From positions 1 through 64,000 of the forward strand of contig NZ_NWUO01000003.1 of assembly GCF_002895925.1 (NCBI RefSeq): a stretch of 64,000 bases of DNA, read 5' to 3'. How positions within the stretch are numbered: the first letter of the stretch is position 1; each line of letters begins with the position of its first letter. The position numbers and the translations under genes were made by a program. The DNA comes from Mixta theicola. Its GTDB lineage: Bacteria > Pseudomonadota > Gammaproteobacteria > Enterobacterales > Enterobacteriaceae. This document shows, piece by piece, positions 29,184 to 37,703 of this stretch. The notes beneath the pieces were generated by a model. It was not told where the DNA came from. It did no database searches and was given only the letters and a program-made list of their open reading frames with translations.

Positions 29184-30824
29184 TCAGGCGTTTTTCAGCA
29201 CTGCGCTCACAATCTCTACGGCTTCTTTTTCGATTTTTTCGCGATGTTCCGCGCCGAGGAAGCTTTCACAATAAATTTTGTAAGCATCTTCCGTACCGGA
29301 CGGGCGAGCGGCAAACCAGCCGTTTTCCGTCATGACTTTCAGACCGCCAATCGAAGCGCCATTGCCAGGCGCGCTGGTCAAACGAGCCGTGATCGGATCG
29401 CCTGCCAGCGTAGCCGCGCTTACCATTTCCGGCGACAGTTTCGACAGCGCCGCTTTTTGCGCGGAGGTTGCTGGTGCCTGTAAGCGGTTGTAGCTTGGCG
29501 CGCCGAAACGCTCCGCCAGTTCATCATAATGCTGCTGCGGGTTTTTGCCGGTTACCGCAGTGATTTCCGCCGCGAGCAGGCAGAGGATAATCCCGTCTTT
29601 ATCGGTAGACCACGGCGTACCATCGAAGCGCAGGAAAGAAGCCCCGGCGCTTTCTTCGCCGCCAAAGCCAAAGCTGCCGTCAAACAGGCCATCAACAAAC
29701 CACTTGAAGCCCACCGGCACTTCCACCAGTTTACGACCAATATCGTTAACCACGCGGTCAATCATGGCGCTGGAGACCAGGGTTTTACCCACGGCCACCT
29801 CTTTGCCCCACTGCGGACGATGCTGGAACAGGTAGTTAATCGCCACGGCCAGATAGTGGTTTGGATTCATCAGGCCCGTCGGCGTGACGATACCGTGACG
29901 GTCGTAGTCAGGGTCGTTGCCGAAAGCAAGATCGAATTTATCACGCAGCGCCAGCAGGCCGGCCATCGCGCATTCTGACGAACAGTCCATACGCACCACG
30001 CCATCTTTATCCAGATGCATAAAGCGGAACGTCTGATCGATAGCGTCGTTAACGATGGTTAAATCCAGCTGATAATGCTCGGCGATGCGTTTCCAGTATT
30101 CCATTCCGGAACCGCCCAGCGGATCAACGCCGATTTTCAGGCCCGCTTTTTTAATCGCGTCCATATCAACAACCTGCGCCAGCCCTTCGACATAAGGCTG
30201 GATCAGATCTTTTTCCTGAATATGGCCGCTGGCCCACGCCTGCTCCAGCGGCAGGCGTTTAACCGCTTGCAGATCGTCCTGAATCAGCTGATTCGCCCGA
30301 TCTTCCACCACTTTGGTGACGTTAGTATCGGCCGGGCCGCCGTTAGGCGGATTATATTTAATGCCGCCATCTTCCGGCGGATTATGGGAGGGCGTAATAA
30401 CAATGCCGTCGGCCTGAGCGCCGCCCGCTTTGTTATGTTCAAGAATTGCGTTGGAGATCGCCGGCGTCGGCGTATAGCCGTTATCCTGCTGCACAATGAC
30501 ATCAACGCCGTTGGCCGCTAACACTTCCAGCACGGAGATGATCGCGGGCTCTGACAGCGCGTGGGTATCTTTACCCACGTAGCAAGGGCCAGTAATCCCG
30601 TTCTTTTTACGTTCTTCAGCAATGGCTTGGGCGATAGCCAGAATATGCGTTTCATTGAAGCTCTGACGTGCGGCGCTGCCGCGATGCCCTGAGGTGCCAA
30701 ATTTCACCGCGTGTTCCGCATTCCCTTTTTCTGGCTGCAGAACGTAATACTGGGATGTTAATTGTGCAACGTTAATCAAATCGCTCTGCTGGGCTGGCTG
30801 CCCGGCACGGGGGTGATTGGCCAT
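29184..30824 (-). CDS. pgm: Phosphoglucomutase, alpha-D-glucose specific
   Basis: Interconverts glucose 1-phosphate and glucose 6-phosphate, linking glycolysis with glycogen, trehalose and UDP-glucose. The 546 residues match E. coli Pgm in length. The active-site phosphoserine lies in [13 protein letters not shown], the metal loop in [12 protein letters not shown], and the sugar-binding GGEESAGAS and phosphate-binding [10 protein letters not shown] motifs follow. It lies 24 nt after seqA and is the second gene of the seqA-pgm operon. Confidence 0.98.
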   Translation of the reverse strand: MANHPRAGQPAQQSDLINVAQLTSQYYVLQPEKGNAEHAVKFGTSGHRGSAARQSFNETHILAIAQAIAEERKKNGITGPCYVGKDTHALSEPAIISVLEVLAANGVDVIVQQDNGYTPTPAISNAILEHNKAGGAQADGIVITPSHNPPEDGGIKYNPPNGGPADTNVTKVVEDRANQLIQDDLQAVKRLPLEQAWASGHIQEKDLIQPYVEGLAQVVDMDAIKKAGLKIGVDPLGGSGMEYWKRIAEHYQLDLTIVNDAIDQTFRFMHLDKDGVVRMDCSSECAMAGLLALRDKFDLAFGNDPDYDRHGIVTPTGLMNPNHYLAVAINYLFQHRPQWGKEVAVGKTLVSSAMIDRVVNDIGRKLVEVPVGFKWFVDGLFDGSFGFGGEESAGASFLRFDGTPWSTDKDGIILCLLAAEITAVTGKNPQQHYDELAERFGAPSYNRLQAPATSAQKAALSKLSPEMVSAATLAGDPITARLTSAPGNGASIGGLKVMTENGWFAARPSGTEDAYKIYCESFLGAEHREKIEKEAVEIVSAVLKNA

Positions 30825-30848
30825 TGGCGCTTCTCCCTGACGCTTCAG

Positions 30849-31400
30849 TTAAATGGTGCCGCAAACCTTATCTGACAGCTCCGGTGGGAACTGCATAGCC
30901 AGCATGATGTGCTCCACCATGCTGCATTTGCGGCCTGTGTTAGTGTTGGTGATCACCCAATACGGCGTGCCGGGAACATGCTTCGGCTTGGTATGGGTGC
31001 CATGCTGCAACAGTGTTTGTTCATCGCCGGCAAAGTAAACGCGGGTGCGTCCCTGCAGCGATGCAGTGGCCTCGGCAAACGCTTCGGGATCAAGACGATA
31101 CAGCGTCGATAAAATCAACATAAAGCGATTTACCGCTTTATTCTGCTCGGCGTATTCATCAGAAAGTAGCAGCTCACGCACGGCTCGCACCCGATCTTGC
31201 GTGCGCGAGGTCGGCTTGCTGGCTTCATTTTCCTGACTCACGCTAACAGCAGATGCCGCAGCCGCAGCGGCAACCGGCGCACTCTGACCAGCGGTAAATT
31301 TCAACATCCGCCGTAAAATGTCGGAGGCGCTTTCACCGATATGCTGCGTGTGGCTGGCAATATAGCGATAGAGTTCTTCGTCGACTTCAATCGTTTTCAT
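30849..31400 (-). CDS. seqA: SeqA, negative modulator of replication initiation
   Basis: Binds hemimethylated GATC sites, sequestering oriC and organising new DNA. The 183 residues have an N-terminal oligomerisation domain (1-35, MKTIEVDEELYRYIASHTQHI), a variable Ala/Ser/Thr linker (about 40-65) and the C-terminal DNA-binding domain. The latter includes the NTNTGRKCSMVEHIM segment that reads the methylated adenine. It is divergent from ybfF over a 256-bp gap. Confidence 0.97.
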   Translation of the reverse strand: MKTIEVDEELYRYIASHTQHIGESASDILRRMLKFTAGQSAPVAAAAAASAVSVSQENEASKPTSRTQDRVRAVRELLLSDEYAEQNKAVNRFMLILSTLYRLDPEAFAEATASLQGRTRVYFAGDEQTLLQHGTHTKPKHVPGTPYWVITNTNTGRKCSMVEHIMLAMQFPPELSDKVCGTI

Positions 31401-31656
31401 CTTTATCCGTACGGTAATTGCTTGTGGCAGAACCAGGCGCAGCGCGTAATAGCAAAGTTCAGCTGTACAATCTGTGCGCTGGTTCTAACATAAGGATTAT
31501 AAAGTTAAATCCTGCGGGTCGGTAGCGACGTTGGCGCTTGCAGGCAAAAGTCAGAATATGCCGCAAAGCCACCCGGCAAACAACCACTGACTGACCGGCA
31601 GGAAGAATGAAAACCATGATAACCTATGCTTTCCTTTCAACTGTAAGATCTTTGCC

Positions 31657-32421
31657 ATGAATTTAAATACTCGCCTGCAAACTGAACAGTCCGATCCAGA
31701 CGCCCTTCCCATCCTGCTGATTCATGGCCTGTTCGGCAGCCTTGATAATTTAGGCGTACTGGCGCGCGGCTTAAAAGCGGATCGTCCGTTGATACAGGTA
31801 GATGTTCGTAATCATGGCCTTTCGCCGCGCAGTGATGAGATGTCTTATCGGGCAATGGCGCAGGATATGCTGGATACGCTTGATGCGCACGGCATCAATA
31901 AAGTGGCGGTCATCGGTCACTCAATGGGCGGAAAAATCGCCATGACCATGACGGCGCTGGCACCTGAACGTATCGAACAGCTGGTGCTGGTGGATATCGC
32001 CCCGGTTGATTATCGCACCCGGCGTCACGATGAGATTTTCGCCGCCGTAAAGGCGGTAACCGCCGCGAAAGTACAGCTGCGCAGTGAAGCGGCCAGCGTG
32101 ATGCGCGAAATTATCTCTGAAGAGGGCGTGATTCAATTTCTGCTGAAATCTTTCCATGAAGGCGAGTGGCGTTTTAACGTCCCGGCGCTGTGGGACAACT
32201 ACACGACGATCTCCGGCTGGGAAAATGTGCCCGCCTGGCACGGTCCGGCGCTGTTTATTCGCGGCGAGCTTTCCCCCTATCTTGATGATATTCATCGCAA
32301 TGCATTGCTGGCGCAGTTTCCCGAGGCGCGTGCGCACGTAATTGCCGGCGCAGGACACTGGGTTCATGCTGAAAAACCTGATGCGGTGCTGCGGGCCGTA
32401 CGGCGTTTTTTAGCGCTGTAA
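31657..32421 (+). CDS. ybfF: YbfF, alpha/beta-hydrolase esterase
   Basis: Acyl-CoA/short-chain esterase of the alpha/beta-hydrolase fold; its physiological substrate is uncertain. The 254 residues show the oxyanion HGLFGSLDN near residue 25, the nucleophile elbow GHSMGGK with the catalytic Ser near residue 90, and the C-terminal GAGHWVHAEKP with the catalytic His. It is divergent from seqA, as in E. coli. The 256-bp gap upstream (31401-31656) has no gene, and I could not fix a promoter there. Confidence 0.95.
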   Translation: MNLNTRLQTEQSDPDALPILLIHGLFGSLDNLGVLARGLKADRPLIQVDVRNHGLSPRSDEMSYRAMAQDMLDTLDAHGINKVAVIGHSMGGKIAMTMTALAPERIEQLVLVDIAPVDYRTRRHDEIFAAVKAVTAAKVQLRSEAASVMREIISEEGVIQFLLKSFHEGEWRFNVPALWDNYTTISGWENVPAWHGPALFIRGELSPYLDDIHRNALLAQFPEARAHVIAGAGHWVHAEKPDAVLRAVRRFLAL

Positions 32422-32449
32422 AAGCAACATGTTAACGGGCCAACAAAGA

Positions 32450-32478
32450 TTGTTCTCGCTCTTTCGTCAGGGTATGAT
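32450..32478 (+). promoter_or_regulatory. Candidate ybfE promoter
   Basis: TTGTTC (32450-32455) and TATGAT (32473-32478) are separated by 17 bp. This gives a leader of about 95 nt before the ybfE ATG. E. coli ybfE is in the LexA regulon, but I find no CTGT-N8-ACAG motif in this gap. Confidence 0.5.
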
Positions 32479-32578
32479 GGCGCGCTAAAATTTTGCCGCC
32501 GTTAAACATGGCGGTAAACCGGCCCAAAACGTCACCATGCGCGGCGCAAACGCGCAGCCCATTCAGTATCACGATTCT

Positions 32579-32854
32579 ATGGCAAAAGAACACACGGACC
32601 GGACCACGCTCGATCTCTTCGCAGATGAACGTCGCCCGGGACGCCCGAAAACCAGTCCGCTGTCGCGTGATGAACAACTTCGTATCAACAAGCGCAACCA
32701 GTTGAAGCGTGACAAAGTGCGCGGGTTACGGCGCGTTGAACTGAAGATGAACAGTGAGGCCGTCGATGCGCTTAATGCGATGGCTGCCGAACGTGGCGTC
32801 AGCCGCAGCGAGCTGATCGAAGAGATGATCCTCGCCCAGTTGCAGGCGCGCTGA
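32579..32854 (+). CDS. ybfE: YbfE, LexA-regulon-type ribbon-helix-helix protein
   Basis: A 91-residue protein of unknown function. The N-terminus (MAKEHTDRTTLDLFADERRP) and the Arg/Lys-rich middle are nearly invariant in enterobacteria. The C-terminal part (about 52-88, RRVELKMNSEAVDALN then SRSELIEEMI) has the pattern of a ribbon-helix-helix DNA-binding domain. I chose the ATG at 32579 over one 14 codons upstream because the extension has no family similarity. No strong ribosome site precedes it. Confidence 0.9.
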   Translation: MAKEHTDRTTLDLFADERRPGRPKTSPLSRDEQLRINKRNQLKRDKVRGLRRVELKMNSEAVDALNAMAAERGVSRSELIEEMILAQLQAR

Positions 32855-32993
32855 ACGGCTGGAAGTAGCGCACTAAGAAACAAATGCAGCGGCTTTACGA
32901 GTTCCGCCTCCTGTCGGTCTCTGCTATTATTGCTGTAATCTGCATACAACGGGCAGTTATCATATTTTTAAGTTTCAAGAGGTTACTAAACTC

Positions 32994-33524
32994 ATGGCAA
33001 TCGTAGGTATTTTCTTTGGCAGCGATACCGGCAATACAGAAAATATTGCAAAGATGATCCAGAAACAGCTCGGTAGCGATGTTGCCGAAGTGCATGATAT
33101 TGCCAAGAGCAGTAAAGAAGACTTGGAAGCTTTTGATATTCTGCTGTTAGGTATCCCGACCTGGTATTACGGCGAAGCGCAGTGCGACTGGGATGATTTT
33201 TTCCCGACGCTGGAAGAGATCGACTTCAACGGTAAGCTGGTGGCACTGTTTGGCTGCGGCGATCAGGAAGATTATGCTGAGTATTTCTGCGATGCGATGG
33301 GTACCATTCGTGATATTATCGAGCCGAACGGTGCGGTGATCGTGGGCCACTGGCCGACCGAAGGTTACCATTTTGAAGCGTCAAAAGGCCTGGCTGATGA
33401 TAAACATTTCCTCGGCTTAGCTATTGATGAAGATCGTCAGCCCGAATTGACTAACGAACGCGTTGATAAATGGGTTAAACAGATTTACGCAGAACTGCAC
33501 CTGCAGGAAATTCTGGAGGCCTGA
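32994..33524 (+). CDS. fldA: Flavodoxin 1
   Basis: FMN electron carrier that feeds radical-SAM enzymes such as MiaB and BioB, methionine synthase and anaerobic reductases. It is essential in E. coli. The 176 residues begin [20 protein letters not shown], containing the FMN phosphate loop, with the Trp at [13 protein letters not shown] and the Tyr of [12 protein letters not shown] flanking the flavin. The AAGAGG ribosome site is 9 nt upstream. It precedes fur, as in E. coli. Confidence 0.98.
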   Translation: MAIVGIFFGSDTGNTENIAKMIQKQLGSDVAEVHDIAKSSKEDLEAFDILLLGIPTWYYGEAQCDWDDFFPTLEEIDFNGKLVALFGCGDQEDYAEYFCDAMGTIRDIIEPNGAVIVGHWPTEGYHFEASKGLADDKHFLGLAIDEDRQPELTNERVDKWVKQIYAELHLQEILEA

Positions 33525-33885
33525 TTTAACGTATATTGTGCTGTAAATCACATTGCGTAACAGGTTTTTCCTATAGAAATGATAGATACGGGTTTGAAAA
33601 TTTTATCATTGAATCGGTAGAATACCCGTATCGGTCACGCGCTTTCCTGCCGTCGTGCTGTAAAGCGGCAGGGTTAAGCGAAATGTAAACACAGCATCAT
33701 ATGGGCATGAACAACGCCGGACGTAGCGATCTTCTCTTTACTTCCACTTGCGATTTCACGCGCACCCTTACGGTTTTCATTTCGAAGCATCAGTTCTATA
33801 ATGAGACGCTATTAGCTTAGCGTCGACCGATGTTCATGGCTGTTCAGCCACATTGTGACTAGCAAAGTAACAGGACAATATCCGC
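33525..33885 (+). other. fldA-fur intergenic region with fur leader
   Basis: The 361-bp gap has no standard gene. It contains the fur promoter at 33774-33802, a 7-bp hairpin at 33806-33825 (GACGCTA/TAGCGTC) and another at 33837-33850 (TGGCTG/CAGCCA) in the leader. An open frame (33816-33893) ends in TGA inside the fur start region. E. coli has the short upstream ORF uof here, through which RyhB represses fur. The frame here lacks an ATG (GTG at 33855 is possible), so I treat it only as a uof-like candidate. A Fur box is not clear: the best match, at about 33596-33614, is about 9/19. Confidence 0.5.
33774..33802 (+). promoter_or_regulatory. fur promoter
   Basis: -35 TTTTCA (33774-33779) and a perfect -10 TATAAT (33797-33802) are separated by 17 bp. 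Transcription would start near 33809, giving a leader of about 77 nt to fur. Confidence 0.7.
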
Positions 33886-34329
33886 ATGACTGACAATAAC
33901 ACCGCATTAAAGAAGGCCGGACTGAAGGTCACTCTTCCGCGACTAAAAATCCTGGAAGTGCTTCAGGGACCTGAGAGCCATCACGTCAGTGCGGAAGAGT
34001 TATACAAGCGTCTCATTGATATGGGCGAAGAGATCGGCCTGGCGACGGTGTATCGCGTCCTGAACCAGTTTGATGATGCCGGCATCGTTACGCGCCATAA
34101 CTTTGAAGGCGGCAAATCCGTTTTCGAACTGACCCAGCAGCAGCACCACGATCATCTGATCTGCCTGGACTGCGGCAAGGTTATTGAATTTAGTGATGAA
34201 TCTATTGAATCTCGCCAGCGTGATATCGCCACGCGTCACGGCATTAAACTGACCAACCACAGCCTTTATCTGTATGGTCATTGCGCGTCAGGCGACTGTC
34301 GCGAAGACGAAACATTACACGATAAATAA
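33886..34329 (+). CDS. fur: Fur, ferric uptake regulator
   Basis: Iron-dependent repressor of siderophore and iron-uptake genes. The 147 residues have the winged-helix N-terminus (MTDNNTALKKAGLKVTLPRL), the metal-binding region QQHHDHLICLDCGKVIEF with the zinc cysteines, and a second cysteine pair in HCASGDCRED. Length and motifs are typical of enterobacterial Fur. The leader contains the uof-like frame ending in the fur start region. Confidence 0.98.
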   Translation: MTDNNTALKKAGLKVTLPRLKILEVLQGPESHHVSAEELYKRLIDMGEEIGLATVYRVLNQFDDAGIVTRHNFEGGKSVFELTQQQHHDHLICLDCGKVIEFSDESIESRQRDIATRHGIKLTNHSLYLYGHCASGDCREDETLHDK

Positions 34330-34353
34330 TCAATTACGCTATGCAGTAACATG

Positions 34354-34381
34354 AAAACCGGTGCTTATGCACCGGTTTTTT
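34354..34381. terminator. Bidirectional terminator between fur and chiP
   Basis: AAAACCGGTGC, loop TTAT and GCACCGGTTTT (34354-34379) is followed by T on the plus strand. Its A-rich left flank gives T on the minus strand. It lies between the convergent stops of fur (34329) and chiP (34412). Confidence 0.92.
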
Positions 34382-34411
34382 TATCGCTTCGCGCTAAGGC
34401 CCCCGGCCGCT

Positions 34412-35815
34412 TTAAAAAATGGTGAACGGGGCGATAACGATAAATTTCAGGTCTTTTTCGTCCTGGAAGATATTGCCAAAGCCGCCGCCGCCGCTGGGAA
34501 TATCGCTGTGATTTTCGTAACGGGTAAAGTGCAGCTTAAACATTGTATCTTTGGCCCTGCCCTGCTGGATGGTATAAAGCAGATCCAGATTCCAGGCGGA
34601 TTCCCTGATGCGCTGTTGTTGATCCCACTGTGGATTACTGCTGGGTTTGGCGTCCCAGCCCCAAACCCAGGATGTCCCTGCCGTCCAGCCGGGCAGATTC
34701 CAGCCGCCTAAGTCATACATAACGCCGGCAAAGATCGCTTTCTCACCGTTGGCGTTCCAGTCAGAACGGGCATCCCACCAAATATCAAGACGCCCGTTGG
34801 AACTGGCATACGAAGGCGTCATGCGCTGCAGAAAATAGCCCTGATTGCCTTCCGCTTTGACCCAGGTTCCCTCCAGGCGGAAATCAAAAGGCCCCTGCTT
34901 ATAGCCAAACGTCAGCGCCTGCAGCCAGGCTAAGCCATCATACACATCATTGCTGTTTGCAAAGCCGCCGCTTTCGCGATCGTGCGCCCCGTAAAATTGA
35001 TAGCTGGTAAGCAAATCATTGCCGGCCAGCGGCATCGTCCATGAAGCCCTGGCAAAAAATTGATCCATATAATCTGCCGCCTGGCCCCATGAGGCTTCCA
35101 GGATTAACTGATTTTTAAAATCATAGCGGGCTCCAACAGCATGCAGCCAGGGGATACCGGTTTTGCCATCGGCCTTACGGAAATGATAAAAATTTTGATA
35201 CCAGGGCGCTTTGTAGCGGTCGCTCCAGATATAGGAAATATCCAGCGCGCCCGCATCGCTCAGGTCTTTATGCATCCCGAATTCTACAGCGCGATAGGTG
35301 CCGGGTAAAAAGCTCCAGTGCGGCGTCAGCAGCGTTTGCCCCTGCGGCTGCAAATAGCCCGCACGCAGCCAATAATCTTCCATTTTCATTTTTAACGCCG
35401 CTTTATACAGACTGGCGCCGCTGCGATCGCCGCCCCACTCTTCATCCCAGGCATTATTCGCTTTACTGAAGCCAATTTCATTCGGCGCTGCCGGGCCGCT
35501 ATTGCTTACTTCCAGCGCGCCGAATAACGCCACATCCAGCCCAATAAAACCTGCCGCATAGCCAGAGCTAAAGTCGAGACTGCTGTTAACGGTGGAATGA
35601 TGTAAATTAGCCTGATATTGCCCATACTTTTCGCTTTCGGGATCCATTTCTTTGCGATCGCGCTGACGCTGCCAGTAATAAACGGCGCCCGTAAGCGAGG
35701 CATCTTCTAAGAATCCGGTGGCATGAGCAGGTGGAAGGATAATAAGGCCTGACAACGCAGTTATAATGGAAACTGACCAGCCGATAGCCTTACGCTTCCC
35801 TGTTAAGGCGCGCAT
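34412..35815 (-). CDS. chiP: ChiP, chitoporin (OprD family)
   Basis: Outer-membrane channel for chito-oligosaccharides. The 467-residue precursor has a signal peptide (about 1-33, cleavage after AHA) and a beta-barrel with [11 protein letters not shown] near the N-terminus, [32 protein letters not shown] and the C-terminal Phe of [10 protein letters not shown]. These match E. coli ChiP (YbfM, 468 residues). The leader keeps a perfect ChiX pairing site over the ribosome site. The downstream lipoprotein gene chiQ, present in E. coli, is missing: only 82 bp separate chiP from fur. Confidence 0.94.
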   Translation of the reverse strand: MRALTGKRKAIGWSVSIITALSGLIILPPAHATGFLEDASLTGAVYYWQRQRDRKEMDPESEKYGQYQANLHHSTVNSSLDFSSGYAAGFIGLDVALFGALEVSNSGPAAPNEIGFSKANNAWDEEWGGDRSGASLYKAALKMKMEDYWLRAGYLQPQGQTLLTPHWSFLPGTYRAVEFGMHKDLSDAGALDISYIWSDRYKAPWYQNFYHFRKADGKTGIPWLHAVGARYDFKNQLILEASWGQAADYMDQFFARASWTMPLAGNDLLTSYQFYGAHDRESGGFANSNDVYDGLAWLQALTFGYKQGPFDFRLEGTWVKAEGNQGYFLQRMTPSYASSNGRLDIWWDARSDWNANGEKAIFAGVMYDLGGWNLPGWTAGTSWVWGWDAKPSSNPQWDQQQRIRESAWNLDLLYTIQQGRAKDTMFKLHFTRYENHSDIPSGGGGFGNIFQDEKDLKFIVIAPFTIF

Positions 35816-35819
35816 GATT

Positions 35820-35835
35820 AATTCCTCTTTGACGG
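35820..35835 (-). promoter_or_regulatory. ChiX small-RNA pairing site in the chiP leader
   Basis: The chiP mRNA reads CCGTCAAAGAGGAATT immediately before the start codon. This is the exact complement of the E. coli ChiX (SroB/MicM) seed AATTCCTCTTTGACGG as I recall it. It covers the AGAGGA ribosome site, so ChiX pairing would block chiP translation, as established in E. coli and Salmonella. chiX itself is not in this window. Confidence 0.8.
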
Positions 35836-36149
35836 AAAATGAAAAAACGTAGCGAATAACGGCGGTTAAAAAAGAAGTGCCGCTGCGGAAACAAGAATAT
35901 TTTTCGCAGCGCGAATTATCAATGAGCGGGAGAGGTTAATGTATTAAATTATGACCGCGCCCGCATAAAAGGCGGTGAGCTTTAACAAACAGATAAACTT
36001 TTTCCCGACAGAAGATCATTAATTGCAGACTATTACTTCGCGCTAAAATAAAGGAATTTCAATGCGGTTAATTAGCCTGAAAAACTCCTTCAATTAAACA
36101 ATTAGCTTTATAGTAATTAACGCGAAAAATATACACCGAAGAAGGGCTT
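35836..36149. other. AT-rich gap upstream of chiP, no gene seen
   Basis: About 310 bp between the chiP leader and the dyad after the mtr-like gene. Base composition is notably AT-rich (35900-36140). I find no gene. It must hold the chiP promoter, but several AT-rich -10-like motifs prevent a single choice. NagC regulates chiP in E. coli; I did not find a convincing NagC box here. Confidence 0.5.
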
Positions 36150-36183
36150 ATTCTCAGGACGGCAAATTAATCGTCCTGAGAAT
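36150..36183. repeat. Perfect 12-bp inverted repeat after the mtr-like gene
   Basis: ATTCTCAGGACG (36150-36161) and CGTCCTGAGAAT (36172-36183) flank a 10-nt AT loop, 4 nt after the intact-frame stop of the mtr-like gene. No T run follows on either strand, so it is a weak or factor-dependent terminator or an mRNA end structure. Confidence 0.7.
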
Positions 36184-36187
36184 AAAT

Positions 36188-37439
36188 TTAGCGGGCGTAA
36201 ACCGGGAGTAAATCAGCGTAGCTCAGCAGAGAAACAATAATATTCAGAGCGGCAAACAACAGCACCAGTAGCACCGGCAGGTTGCCTCCTTTTAAGCGCC
36301 AGCCCTGAGACTGCGAAAAAACGTTGCCTGGCCCGCCAGACCAGCAGTGCCGGCGTGATAACCGCCCAAACGGTAGCAGCCAGCCCGGCATAGCCAATCG
36401 CCATCAGAAAGCCATTCGGCCAGATTAACGCAGCGGAAAGCGGGACGACAAAAGTAACCAGCGTGGTTTTTAACCGTCCTGTCGCGCTGTTATCTATCTT
36501 TAGCAGATCGGCCAGATAATCAAATAATCCCAGCGTAACGCCAAGGAATGAACTGGCAACGGCGAAAGTCGAAAAAATAGTGAGCAGGATGCTAAGCGAG
36601 ACGTTTTTTAGCAAATTGCCCAGGGCGTCAACCAGCGCATCAATATTGCCTCCGCGTTGGGCAATTGCAATAAAGTCCGTGCGGGGAATGTTGCCCATGG
36701 TGCCAACAATCCAGACCAGATAAATTATTAGCGCCGCTACGGTACCCAGCAATAAGCAGCGCGCCACTTTTTTACCATCGCCCCGGTAATAGCCGATCAG
36801 CCCGGAAATATTGCCGTGATAGCCAAAGGAGGCCAGGCAAAAGGGAATAACCATCCAGCCATAGCGCAGATAATGGCTTTCCGTTCCGCCCGCATCAAAT
36901 AATAGCTCTGCCCTGACGTGCCCCAGCAGACCGCCAAATAGCAGGAAGAAAGTGATCACTTTCGCGCCCAGAAAAATTAGCGTAACGCGACTGACTGCGG
37001 CGGTTCCCAGCCAGACAAACAGCGCCACCAGCAGCGTAAAGCCCAGCCCCGCCGCTCTGGCAGAGACCGGCAGCGCCAGGGCAGCAAAAGTATGTTGCAA
37101 AATGGCGCTGCTGGCTGAGATATAGGCATACGTCAAAATGCCCAGCACAAAGAGAATGGACGCACCGTTAAGCAGATTCCAGCGCTGGCCCAGCAGATCG
37201 CGCGTCAGCGTGTCGAAGCCCGCCCCGCCAGGATAATGCAGGCTGGTCTCAAGAAACATCAGCCCGGAAAGCAGCATGCACAGCCAGGTAAATAATAAAA
37301 TAGCTGACGACCAGCTAAACCAGGCGCCGGACATGACTACCGGCAGGGAAAACATACCGGCGCCGACTACCGTACCGGTAACAATCAGCGTGCCCCATAA
37401 TATTGAGGGAAGCTTGCTGGCGGAAACCGCTGTTTCCAT
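36188..37439 (-). pseudogene. mtr: Mtr-type tryptophan permease, C-terminal frameshift
   Basis: HAAAP-family proton-driven aromatic amino acid permease of the Mtr/TnaB/TyrP group. The main frame (36213-37439, 408 codons) has ten membrane helices and family motifs [20 protein letters not shown] and [15 protein letters not shown]. After LLVWRARQR it departs from the family. The proper end ([17 protein letters not shown]...ADLLPVYAR, containing the last helix) continues in another frame to 36188. Removing one A from the six at 36316-36321 restores a 416-residue protein close to E. coli Mtr (414). A TrpR-type operator upstream supports tryptophan specificity. In E. coli mtr lies elsewhere. Confidence 0.82.
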
Positions 37440-37532
37440 AACGTATCCTTAGAATGATATTTGTTTATTTAATGTTCAGCTGGCGCTCTGTCTGGTAAAG
37501 AGGCCGTTAAGGCAGAGATTCTACCTGATAGT

Positions 37533-37550
37533 GAACTCATGAACTAGTAC
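37533..37550. promoter_or_regulatory. TrpR-type operator upstream of the mtr-like gene
   Basis: GAACTCATGAACTAGTAC matches the trp operator GAACTAGTTAACTAGTAC at 14 of 18 positions, with AACTAGTAC intact. It sits about 95 bp upstream of the start codon and overlaps the likely promoter, with a -10-like TAGAAT at 37518-37523 (minus strand). E. coli mtr is repressed by TrpR through a similar site. Confidence 0.65.
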
Positions 37551-37660
37551 ATATCAGCAGAACAGAAGAGATAAGATCCGGTGGCAGGATAAGAAGACGT
37601 GGTCACTTTCCATAAGCGCAATGTTTTCTCTTTCTGTCCGCAGACGAAAGGTTTAGCAAT

Positions 37661-37689
37661 AAAAAAGGCGGCTCAGGGAGCCGCCTTTT
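37661..37689 (-). terminator. glnS terminator
   Basis: Minus-strand AAAAGGCGGCTC, loop CCT and GAGCCGCCTTTT (37663-37689) ends in six T (37661-37666), 14 nt after the glnS stop codon. Confidence 0.93.
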
Positions 37690-37703
37690 GTCATAACGAT
37701 GCC

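Noticed and set aside
32422-32578. LexA box upstream of ybfE
   Set aside because: I looked for it because E. coli ybfE is SOS-regulated, but found no CTGT-N8-ACAG or close variant.
33586-33620. Possible Fur box upstream of fur
   Set aside because: The best 19-bp alignment matches only about 9 positions, too weak to annotate.
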